From Cryomorphaceae bacterium (GTDB taxonomy: Bacteria > Bacteroidota > Bacteroidia > Flavobacteriales > UBA7312): a DNA stretch of 5,642 nt. The stretch lies in assembly GCA_018608925.1 (NCBI GenBank), contig JABAYQ010000019.1, positions 1-5,642 on the forward strand. Direction: 5' to 3'. Shown piece by piece: positions 1 to 5,642 of this stretch. Below the pieces are notes generated by a model. It was not told the origin of the DNA, searched no databases, and saw only the letters and a program-made list of their open reading frames with translations. Position 1 is the first letter of the stretch. Every line of letters begins with the position of its first letter. The translations under genes and the position numbers were made by a program.

Positions 1-196
1 GGATATTTTCACCTTCGTTTGCTCCAATTTCCAAATTACCATCAAAATCGGATGTTGTTCCTATTGTTTGGTTGAAAATAGTTACTCCAATAAGAGGTGA
101 CTTGTCATTTTTATCAATAACAATTCCTTTAATAGTTTGTGAGAAAGATATAAGTTGAAAGAGGCAAATTGCTAGTGTTAAGAAAAAATGTTTCAT
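1..196 (-). CDS. Exported protein with carboxypeptidase-like regulatory domain, probably SusC/RagA-type TonB-dependent receptor (N-terminal part, cut by window edge)
   Basis: Reading from the ATG at 196 down to base 1 gives 65 intact codons. Residues 1-19 form a Sec signal peptide: M-K-H start, a hydrophobic core (FFLTLAICLFQLI), then S-F-S with likely cleavage before Q20. Residues 21-65 match the start of a carboxypeptidase-D regulatory-like beta-sandwich: T-I-K-G-I-V-I-D, then P-L-I-G-V-T-I (34-40), then G-T-T-S-D-F-D-G-N (46-54). In Bacteroidota this domain is typically fused to the N terminus of SusC/RagA outer-membrane TonB-dependent receptors, which import glycans, peptides or siderophores. 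It also occurs on other exported proteins, and the plug and barrel lie outside the window, so the receptor call is an inference. The cysteine at residue 11 (L-A-I-C) is a poor lipobox, so I do not call a lipoprotein. The gene is divergent from dprA. Confidence 0.72.
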   Translation of the reverse strand, partial: MKHFFLTLAICLFQLISFSQTIKGIVIDKNDKSPLIGVTIFNQTIGTTSDFDGNLEIGANEGENI

Positions 197-250
197 TATA
201 AATTTATTTGTATCTTTAAAACCGCAAAGTACAAAAAGAACACTTAAAAC
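197..250. promoter_or_regulatory. Divergent intergenic spacer with weak promoter-like boxes
   Basis: This 54-bp AT-rich spacer separates two divergent start codons and must hold both promoters unless transcription starts inside a gene. On the plus strand TATCTTTA (211-218) matches the Bacteroidota -7 consensus TAnnTTTG at seven of eight positions, about 32 nt before the dprA ATG. On the minus strand GTACTTTG (complement of 225-232) keeps the TTTG core but not the leading TA, about 28 nt before the exported-protein start. No convincing -33 TTTG lies at the right spacing for either. Neither start codon has a Shine-Dalgarno sequence; the dprA start is preceded by an A-rich stretch, as is usual in this phylum. 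Confidence 0.35.
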
Positions 251-1339
251 ATGAAAAACAACCTTATTTTTCAAATAGGGCTAACCCTTATTCCGGGTAT
301 CGGTCCTATCACTGCTAAAAAACTTATTAGTCATTGTGGCAGCGTTGAAGCTGTTTTCCAAGAAAAAAAAGAACTGCTAACTAAGATACCTCATATTGGT
401 CCTGTTTTAGCAAAAGAAATCGCCCAACAATCTGTTTTGGGTAGAGCAGAAAAAGAGATTGATTTCATGTCTAAAAACAATATAACTGCCACATCATATT
501 TAGATGACAATTATCCAGAAAGGCTTAAAAACTGTGTAGACTCTCCTATAGTATTGTTTTCAAAAGGAGAATTTGACTGGAATCAATCTAAAATTATTAG
601 CATTGTAGGAACTCGTAATGCTACCTCTTACGGAAAAAGCTTTTGCCAATCTCTTGTTAATGATTTGTCTGACTACCCTGTCTTGATTGTTAGCGGATTG
701 GCTTACGGCATTGATGTTTTTGCCCACAAATATTCTATAGAAAATAATGTAAAAACAGTTGCTGTTCTTGCTCACGGACTCGATAGAATTTACCCTACCT
801 CACATAAAAATATAGCCACCCAAATGCTTCAAAATGGTGGTTTAATAACTGAGTTTTTGAGTGAAACTAATTTGGGTAGAGAAAACTTTGTTAGAAGAAA
901 CAGAATTGTAGCAGGAATATCAGACGCTACAATTGTTGTAGAAAGCAAGAAAAAAGGTGGAGCAATGATTACGGCAAAACTTGCTAATGACTATAATAGA
1001 GATGTTTTTGCTGTTCCCGGAAAATGGAACGATGTCTTTTCTAGCGGATGCAATCATTTGATAAAAACGAATCAGGCTCATTTGTGTAATTCTGCTCAAG
1101 ACATTGCTTATTTATTAGATTGGGATAAAAATCAAAAAAATAAAACTGTAAGAAAAGAAATGCTCAACCAGTTAGAAAAAGAGGTAGTTGTTCTTTTCGA
1201 AAATACAAGTGAATTAAATATTGATCAAATAAAAGACTCCATTAATTTAAGCTTTGGCCAGCTTGCTGTCGTGCTTACAGATTTAGAGTTAAAAAACGTT
1301 TTACATTCTAGTCCAGGCAAAATATTTTCACTAAAATAA
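251..1339 (+). CDS. dprA: DNA-processing protein DprA (recombination mediator for incoming single-stranded DNA)
   Basis: The 362-residue product has the full DprA layout. Residues 13-26 (L-I-P-G-I-G-P-I-T-A-K-K) and 46-57 (I-P-H-I-G-P-V-L-A-K) look like helix-hairpin-helix DNA-binding motifs. The Rossmann-like core follows, with family blocks I-V-G-T-R-N-A-T-S-Y-G (118-128), V-S-G-L-A-Y-G-I-D-x-x-A-H (147-159), H-G-L-D-R-I-Y-P (175-182), R-R-N-R-I-V-A-G (215-222), G-G-A-M-I-T-A (236-242) and V-F-A-V-P-G (252-257). Residues about 300-362 fit the C-terminal winged helix. DprA is cytoplasmic; it binds single-stranded DNA entering during natural transformation and loads RecA on it. It is also conserved in bacteria not known to be competent, so its presence alone does not prove competence. 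No other com gene is in the window. The start at 251 gives the usual family N terminus. No clear terminator follows. Confidence 0.95.
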   Translation: MKNNLIFQIGLTLIPGIGPITAKKLISHCGSVEAVFQEKKELLTKIPHIGPVLAKEIAQQSVLGRAEKEIDFMSKNNITATSYLDDNYPERLKNCVDSPIVLFSKGEFDWNQSKIISIVGTRNATSYGKSFCQSLVNDLSDYPVLIVSGLAYGIDVFAHKYSIENNVKTVAVLAHGLDRIYPTSHKNIATQMLQNGGLITEFLSETNLGRENFVRRNRIVAGISDATIVVESKKKGGAMITAKLANDYNRDVFAVPGKWNDVFSSGCNHLIKTNQAHLCNSAQDIAYLLDWDKNQKNKTVRKEMLNQLEKEVVVLFENTSELNIDQIKDSINLSFGQLAVVLTDLELKNVLHSSPGKIFSLK

Positions 1340-1403
1340 TTGATTGCTTAAAGAAATATATCATTAACACTCAAAATATTTTTTTTAGACTTACTAAAAA
1401 TTA

Positions 1404-1411
1404 TACATTTG
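1404..1411 (+). promoter_or_regulatory. Putative gdhA promoter, -7 box TACATTTG
   Basis: TACATTTG is an exact match to the Bacteroidota housekeeping -7 consensus TAnnTTTG. It lies 23 nt before the gdhA ATG, so transcription would start near 1416-1419 and leave a leader of only about 16-19 nt. The expected -33 TTTG about 20 nt upstream is not present; that stretch is a T run (1379-1386). The box implies that gdhA is transcribed independently of dprA, which fits the 95-bp gap and the unrelated functions. Confidence 0.55.
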
Positions 1412-1422
1412 CCACATGCTAA

Positions 1423-2784
<1,362 letters not shown>

Positions 2785-2803
2785 CAAATATTTAAAATTT
2801 ATT

Positions 2804-2829
2804 AAGGGAGATTTATCTCCCTTTTTTTT
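2804..2829 (+). terminator. Strong intrinsic terminator after gdhA, immediately before kbl
   Basis: AAGGGAGA (2804-2811) and TCTCCCTT (2816-2823) form a perfect 8-bp stem with a TTTA loop, running into an uninterrupted T tract at 2822-2829 (its first two Ts pair in the stem). This is a textbook rho-independent terminator for gdhA. It ends only 10 nt before the kbl ATG at 2840, so it also lies in the zone where a kbl promoter and ribosome-binding region would be expected. Confidence 0.93.
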
Positions 2830-2839
2830 ATAATCAATT

Positions 2840-4030
2840 ATGTACGGAAAGTTTAAAGAACAACTGCAACAAGAGTTAAATGCTATTGAATCTGCAGGGC
2901 TATATAAAAAAGAAAGAACCATCCTAACCGCTCAAGGTGCTGATATAAAGGTAAAAGGAGGTTTAGATGTTATTAATTTTTGCGCAAACAATTATTTAGG
3001 ATTATCTTCTAATGAAAAAGTAGTTCAGGCAGCTAAAGACACTCTTGATTCTCATGGTTTTGGATTGTCTTCTGTGCGTTTTATTTGCGGAACACAAGAT
3101 ATTCACAAGGATTTAGAAGATAAGCTTTCTTCTTTTTTAGGTATGGAAGATACTATCTTATATGCTGCAGCTTTTGATGCAAACGGTGGACTTTTCGAAC
3201 CATTACTTAATGCAGAAGATGCTATTATTTCTGATTCTTTAAACCATGCATCTATAATTGATGGTGTTCGTTTGTGTAAAGCAGCTAGGTATCGTTATGC
3301 TAATAATGATATGCAAGATTTAGAAAAGCAATTGATAGAATCTCAAAAACACAGAAACAGAATAATCGTTACTGATGGTGTTTTTTCTATGGATGGCTAC
3401 ATTGCTCAATTAGATAAGATTTGTGATTTGGCCGAAAAATACGATGCTCTTGTTATGGTAGACGATTGCCATTCTACAGGATTTATTGGTAAAACAGGAA
3501 GAGGTACTCATGAGCATTGTGATGTAATGGGTAGAGTCGATATTATTACCGGAACATTAGGCAAGGCTTTAGGTGGAGCAATGGGGGGATTTACTTCTGC
3601 CAAAAAAGAAATTATCGAAATATTAAGACAGCGCTCTAGACCATACCTATTCTCTAATTCTTTAGCTCCTTCAATTGTAGGAGCTGCTATTGAAGTCCTT
3701 GATGTAATTAGTGAGTCTACCGAATTAAGAGATCAGCTCGAAGAAAATACTAAATACTTCCGATCTAAAATGGAAGATGCAGGTTTTGATATAAAAGCTG
3801 GAGTTCATCCAATTGTGCCGGTTATGTTGTACGATGCCAAGACTTCACAAGTCATGTCTGACAAGTTATTAGCAGAAGGAATTTACGTTATTGGCTTCTT
3901 TTTCCCAGTTGTACCTAAAGATCAGGCACGTATTAGAGTCCAGATTTCGGCGGCTCACACTAGAGAACATTTGGACAAAGCAATTGCCGCATTTATTAAG
4001 GTTGGTAAGGAAATGAAAATTATCAACTAA
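2840..4030 (+). CDS. kbl: Glycine C-acetyltransferase (2-amino-3-ketobutyrate CoA ligase)
   Basis: A PLP enzyme of the alpha-oxoamine synthase family (fold type I). It cleaves 2-amino-3-oxobutyrate with CoA to glycine and acetyl-CoA, the second step of threonine breakdown after threonine 3-dehydrogenase, in the cytoplasm. The 396 residues equal the family length. Visible sites are [10 protein letters not shown] (46-55), [12 protein letters not shown] (74-85), [10 protein letters not shown] (133-142) with H137, V-D-D-C-H (207-211) with the PLP-ring aspartate D208 and H211, and the Schiff-base lysine K242 in [10 protein letters not shown]. The strong match to Kbl throughout, including G-T-Q-D-I-H-K (84-90) and [10 protein letters not shown] (265-274), favours Kbl over BioF or serine palmitoyltransferase. 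The M-Y-G-K start is typical of the family and fixes the ATG at 2840. No threonine dehydrogenase gene is adjacent in this window. The start lies 10 nt after a terminator. Confidence 0.95.
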   Translation: MYGKFKEQLQQELNAIESAGLYKKERTILTAQGADIKVKGGLDVINFCANNYLGLSSNEKVVQAAKDTLDSHGFGLSSVRFICGTQDIHKDLEDKLSSFLGMEDTILYAAAFDANGGLFEPLLNAEDAIISDSLNHASIIDGVRLCKAARYRYANNDMQDLEKQLIESQKHRNRIIVTDGVFSMDGYIAQLDKICDLAEKYDALVMVDDCHSTGFIGKTGRGTHEHCDVMGRVDIITGTLGKALGGAMGGFTSAKKEIIEILRQRSRPYLFSNSLAPSIVGAAIEVLDVISESTELRDQLEENTKYFRSKMEDAGFDIKAGVHPIVPVMLYDAKTSQVMSDKLLAEGIYVIGFFFPVVPKDQARIRVQISAAHTREHLDKAIAAFIKVGKEMKIIN

Positions 4031-4043
4031 ATATGGTTGATAA
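4020..4043. terminator. Palindrome around the kbl stop codon, possible weak terminator
   Basis: TTATCAAC (4020-4027) and GTTGATAA (4036-4043) form a perfect 8-bp inverted repeat. The 8-nt loop starts with the kbl stop codon TAA (4028-4030). The right arm is followed by AATTTTGTT, a short broken T tract, so it could act as a weak terminator for kbl. The stem is AT-rich (two G-C pairs), which limits its strength. The -33 box of the rplM promoter (4047-4050) starts 4 nt after it, so terminator and next promoter are tightly packed. Confidence 0.45.
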
Positions 4044-4046
4044 AAT

Positions 4047-4078
4047 TTTGTTCATTCAAAATAAATATTCTACTTTTG
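4047..4078 (+). promoter_or_regulatory. rplM-rpsI promoter of Bacteroidota type (TTTG, 20 nt, TACTTTTG)
   Basis: TTTG at 4047-4050 and TACTTTTG at 4071-4078 exactly match the -33 and -7 consensus elements of the Bacteroidota primary sigma factor (TTTG and TAnnTTTG) with a 20-nt spacer, within the usual 19-21. It is the best promoter in the window, as expected for a ribosomal-protein operon. Transcription should start about 4083-4086. That places everything upstream of 4083 outside the mRNA and rules out the TTG at 4037 as the rplM start. Confidence 0.85.
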
Positions 4079-4082
4079 CCAG

Positions 4083-4109
4083 CCCTTTGGAACAGAGTGT
4101 TCTATGGGG
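4083..4109 (+). promoter_or_regulatory. 5'-terminal hairpin in the rplM leader, candidate ribosomal-protein autoregulatory element
   Basis: Bases 4083-4094 (CCCTTTGGAACA) pair with 4098-4109 (TGTTCTATGGGG) across a 3-nt GAG loop. Inside to outside: A-U, C-G, A-U, A-U, G-C, G-U, U-A, one U-U mismatch, U-G, then three C-G pairs. Eleven of twelve positions pair. The hairpin begins at the predicted transcription start. An AT-rich linker including a T6 run (4124-4129) connects it to the GTG start at 4133. It is not a terminator because no T tract directly follows it. Ribosomal-protein leaders upstream of rplM are known in other bacteria; whether this belongs to a described class cannot be decided here. 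Confidence 0.6.
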
Positions 4110-4132
4110 ACTTGAAATTTAAATTTTTTACA

Positions 4133-4582
4133 GTGGATACATTAAGCTACAAAACAGTTTCAGCAAATAAAGAAAACGCCGACAAGAAATGGTTGTTAAT
4201 CAATGCTGAAGATATGGTTTTAGGACGTTTATCTTCTAATGCAGCAATTTTGCTTAGAGGAAAACATAAAACTAATTACACACCTCACGCAGATTGTGGA
4301 GATTATGTAGTAGTAATAAATGCAGACAAGATTAAATTGACTGGCGCAAAGTGGGACGATAGAGAACACTTCAAGCATACAGGATATCCTGGCGGTCAGA
4401 AAAGAGTTTCTCCAAGAGAAATATTTAACAGAGACCAAACGGCTCTTGTTAAACAAGCTATAAAAGGTATGTTGCCGAAAAATAAGTTAGGTAGAGCTAT
4501 ATATGGAAATCTTCATGTATATGCAGGAATAGACCACAAGCACGAAGCACAACAACCAAAAGAAGTTAAAATCACTTTATAA
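4133..4582 (+). CDS. rplM: 50S ribosomal protein L13 (uL13)
   Basis: A large-subunit protein that binds 23S rRNA early in 50S assembly. From the GTG at 4133 the product is 149 residues, starting M/V-D-T-L-S-Y-K-T, the standard N terminus of Bacteroidota L13. Family blocks are D-K-K-W-L-L-I-N-A-E (17-26), V-L-G-R-L-S-S (29-35), L-R-G-K-H-K (41-46), P-H-x-D-C-G-D-Y-V-V-V-I-N-A (51-64), the signature H-T-G-Y-P-G-G (82-88) and V-K-Q-A-I-K-G-M-L-P-K-N-K-L-G-R (106-121). The open frame extends 32 codons further to a TTG at 4037, but that extension has no L13 similarity, crosses the kbl palindrome and promoter, and lies largely upstream of the predicted transcript start, so I reject it. The GTG start has no Shine-Dalgarno sequence, only an A/T-rich leader. 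rpsI starts 1 nt after the stop. Confidence 0.96.
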   Translation: MDTLSYKTVSANKENADKKWLLINAEDMVLGRLSSNAAILLRGKHKTNYTPHADCGDYVVVINADKIKLTGAKWDDREHFKHTGYPGGQKRVSPREIFNRDQTALVKQAIKGMLPKNKLGRAIYGNLHVYAGIDHKHEAQQPKEVKITL

Positions 4583-4583
4583 G

Positions 4584-4970
4584 ATGGATAGAATTCACAC
4601 AATCGGTAGAAGAAAAACAGCTGTAGCTCGTGTTTACATGAGTGAGGGTAAAGGAAATATTGTAGTAAACAATAAGGATGCTAAAGAATATTTCACTACT
4701 GACACATTATTATATAGACTAAACCAACCATTCAGTTTAACTGAAATGATGGATAAGTTTGATTTAAAAGTAAACGTTAATGGAGGAGGAATCACAGGTC
4801 AGGTAGAAGCTATCCGTCTTGCAATTTCTAGAGCTCTTTGTCAACTGGACGAGTCTAACCGTGGTGTTTTAAAAGCGGAAGGCCTTCTAACTCGTGACCC
4901 TAGAATGGTGGAACGTAAGAAGCCAGGTCAGAAGAAAGCACGTAAGAAATTCCAGTTCAGTAAACGTTAA
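4584..4970 (+). CDS. rpsI: 30S ribosomal protein S9 (uS9)
   Basis: A small-subunit head protein whose C-terminal tail reaches the P-site tRNA. The 128 residues match the usual Bacteroidota length. Visible blocks are I-G-R-R-K-T-A-V-A-R-V (7-17), L-N-Q-P-F (46-50), V-N-V-N-G-G-G-I-T-G-Q-V-E-A-I-R-L-A-I-S-R-A-L (63-85), L-L-T-R-D-P-R-M-V-E-R-K-K (101-113) and the basic tail ending Q-F-S-K-R, with the conserved terminal Lys-Arg. It is separated from rplM by a single base, so the two are translationally coupled, the near-universal rplM-rpsI pair. The stop TAA is followed directly by an in-frame TAG, a tandem stop. The ATG at 4584 is the only sensible start. Confidence 0.97.
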   Translation: MDRIHTIGRRKTAVARVYMSEGKGNIVVNNKDAKEYFTTDTLLYRLNQPFSLTEMMDKFDLKVNVNGGGITGQVEAIRLAISRALCQLDESNRGVLKAEGLLTRDPRMVERKKPGQKKARKKFQFSKR

Positions 4971-4980
4971 TAGTATAGGG

Positions 4981-5057
4981 TATTGTTTAGTATCCAAATT
5001 GTTAAGACTGCAAAATGCACTACTTAATGATTGAACTAAGTTTGAACGTAAACAATA
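4981..5057 (+). promoter_or_regulatory. Structured rpsI-rpsB intergenic region, candidate rpsB leader
   Basis: The 94-nt gap can fold as a closed unit. An outer stem pairs TATTGTTTA (4981-4989) with TAAACAATA (5049-5057), 9 perfect base pairs. Inside is a hairpin of AATTGTTAAG (4997-5006) with CTTAATGATT (5023-5032), 10 pairs including two G-U. It is extended past a small internal loop by TGCA (5009-5012) with TGCA (5016-5019) over an AAA loop. The 3' strand of the outer stem ends 7 nt before the rpsB ATG, in the ribosome-loading zone. Pairing is AT-rich and a competing short hairpin (GGGTAT 4978-4983 with GTATCC 4990-4995, two wobbles) shares bases with it. Function as an S2-responsive leader is an inference from position and fold. 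Confidence 0.4.
5037..5044 (+). promoter_or_regulatory. Possible internal promoter box TAAGTTTG before rpsB
   Basis: TAAGTTTG matches the -7 consensus TAnnTTTG exactly and lies 20 nt before the rpsB ATG, so transcription could start near 5049-5052. No TTTG is seen at the -33 position, so the match may be chance in AT-rich DNA. If real, it would give rpsB expression independent of rplM-rpsI, with a leader too short to contain the intergenic fold. Confidence 0.35.
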
Positions 5058-5064
5058 AAAAAAA

Positions 5065-5642
5065 ATGTCAAAAACAAATTTCAAAGATTTATTAGATGCA
5101 GGTGTTCACTTCGGACACCTTACTAGAAAGTGGAATCCAAAAATGGCTCCGTATATCTTCATGGAGAAGAACGGAATCCACGTTATCGACCTTAACAAAA
5201 CAATGGTAAAATTAGATGAAGCATCTGCTGCTCTTAAGCATCTTGCTAAATCTGGTAGAAAAGTGATGTTTGTCGCTACCAAAAAACAAGCTAAGGACGC
5301 TGTTTCTGAAAACGCTGCAAGAGTAAACATGCCATATATTACAGAACGTTGGTCTGGTGGTTTGTTAACTAACTTTGCTACGATTAGAAAAGCTATCAAA
5401 AAAATGAACTCTATCGACAAAATGAAAGTTGATGGTACTATTGATACTTTATCTAAAAGAGAGCGTCTTCAAGTTTCTCGTACAAGAGCTAAACTTGAGA
5501 AAAACTTAGGTAGTATTTCTAGCATGAATAGACTGCCTGCAGCTTTATTCATCGTTGATATTCAAAGAGAACACATTGCTGTTGCAGAAGCAAAAAAATT
5601 AGGCATACCTACTTTTGCTATTGTGGATACTAACTCTAACCC
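5065..5642 (+). CDS. rpsB: 30S ribosomal protein S2 (uS2), cut by the right edge
   Basis: A small-subunit protein that joins late and helps anchor bS1 and mRNA near the platform. From the ATG at 5065 there are 192 complete codons to the window end with no stop; the frame continues outside (the family is about 250 residues). Visible blocks are L-L-D-A-G-V-H-F-G-H (9-18), R-K-W-N-P-K-M-A-P-Y-I-F (21-32), N-G-I-H-V-I-D-L-N-K-T (36-46), F-V-A-T-K-K-Q-A (69-76), R-W-S-G-G-L-L-T-N-F (95-104) and the late block L-F-I-V-D-I-Q-R-E-H-I-A-V-A-E-A-K-K-L-G-I-P (161-182), then V-D-T-N-S-N-P. The start codon's A is the last of a run of nine As (5057-5065), with no Shine-Dalgarno sequence. tsf normally follows rpsB, but that lies outside the window. 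Confidence 0.96.
   Translation, partial: MSKTNFKDLLDAGVHFGHLTRKWNPKMAPYIFMEKNGIHVIDLNKTMVKLDEASAALKHLAKSGRKVMFVATKKQAKDAVSENAARVNMPYITERWSGGLLTNFATIRKAIKKMNSIDKMKVDGTIDTLSKRERLQVSRTRAKLEKNLGSISSMNRLPAALFIVDIQREHIAVAEAKKLGIPTFAIVDTNSN

Noticed and set aside
153..196. Lipoprotein signal in the minus-strand exported protein
   Set aside because: The only cysteine (residue 11, L-A-I-C) lies inside the hydrophobic core and has a poor lipobox; an ordinary signal peptide ending S-F-S before Q fits better.
362..370. A8 run in dprA as a possible slippage (phase-variation) site
   Set aside because: The run encodes Glu-Lys-Lys in an intact frame, and such runs are common in AT-rich genomes; nothing points to switching.
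560..775. Open frame on the minus strand inside dprA
   Set aside because: Antisense to the conserved DprA core, with no recognisable domain; a shadow of the real gene.
1373..1386. AAAATATTTT palindrome and T run after dprA as a terminator
   Set aside because: The palindrome has no loop and no G-C pairs, so it cannot form a stable terminator stem.
4229..4456. Open frame on the minus strand inside rplM
   Set aside because: Antisense to conserved L13 sequence; no supporting motif.
4978..4995. GGGTAT/GTATCC hairpin after rpsI as a terminator
   Set aside because: Only six pairs, two of them wobbles, and no T tract follows; more likely an alternative fold of the spacer.
4887..5084. Open frame on the minus strand across the rpsI-rpsB gap
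   Set aside because: Covers the S9 tail and the structured spacer; product has no recognisable features, and its presence follows from AT-rich sequence.
5106..5420. Minus-strand frame with hydrophobic stretches inside rpsB
   Set aside because: It looks membrane-like only because it is antisense to the S2 coding sequence, which is conserved in the plus frame.

Overview
The window is AT-rich chromosomal DNA from a member of the Bacteroidota, most likely close to the Flavobacteriia. The evidence is the protein families (an exported protein whose signal peptide ends in S-F-S before Q, Bacteroidota-style L13, S9 and S2), the lack of Shine-Dalgarno sequences before the genes, and promoter boxes of the Bacteroidota type TAnnTTTG instead of the TATAAT type. 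Every complete gene ends in TAA. Genus and species cannot be told from this sequence. It reads as a housekeeping region: no mobile element, tRNA, rRNA or CRISPR array is visible.

Layout. At the left edge, on the minus strand, is the first 65 codons of an exported protein with a carboxypeptidase-like regulatory domain, probably the start of a SusC/RagA-type TonB-dependent receptor (1-196). A 54-bp divergent spacer separates it from dprA (251-1339), which handles incoming single-stranded DNA. Next, on the plus strand, come gdhA (1435-2784, glutamate dehydrogenase), a strong intrinsic terminator (2804-2829), and kbl (2840-4030, glycine C-acetyltransferase). After them is a ribosomal-protein cluster: rplM (4133-4582), rpsI (4584-4970) and the first 192 codons of rpsB (5065 to the window edge).

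Function. gdhA and kbl are both amino-acid/nitrogen metabolism genes: ammonia assimilation into glutamate, and conversion between 2-amino-3-oxobutyrate and glycine plus acetyl-CoA. rplM-rpsI are translationally packed, with 1 nt between them. rpsB follows after a 94-nt structured gap.

The protein genes are conventional, and I see no new protein-based system. The most interesting material is between genes. (1) An almost perfect 12-step hairpin (4083-4109) sits at the predicted 5' end of the rplM mRNA. It fixes the rplM start as the GTG at 4133, not the upstream TTG of the longer open frame. (2) The rpsI-rpsB gap can fold into a closed, branched structure whose last strand lies just before the rpsB start. 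(3) A perfect terminator ends only 10 nt before the kbl start codon, leaving no room for an ordinary kbl promoter. Points 1 and 2 are candidates for ribosomal-protein autoregulatory leaders, and point 3 for an attenuation or read-through arrangement.
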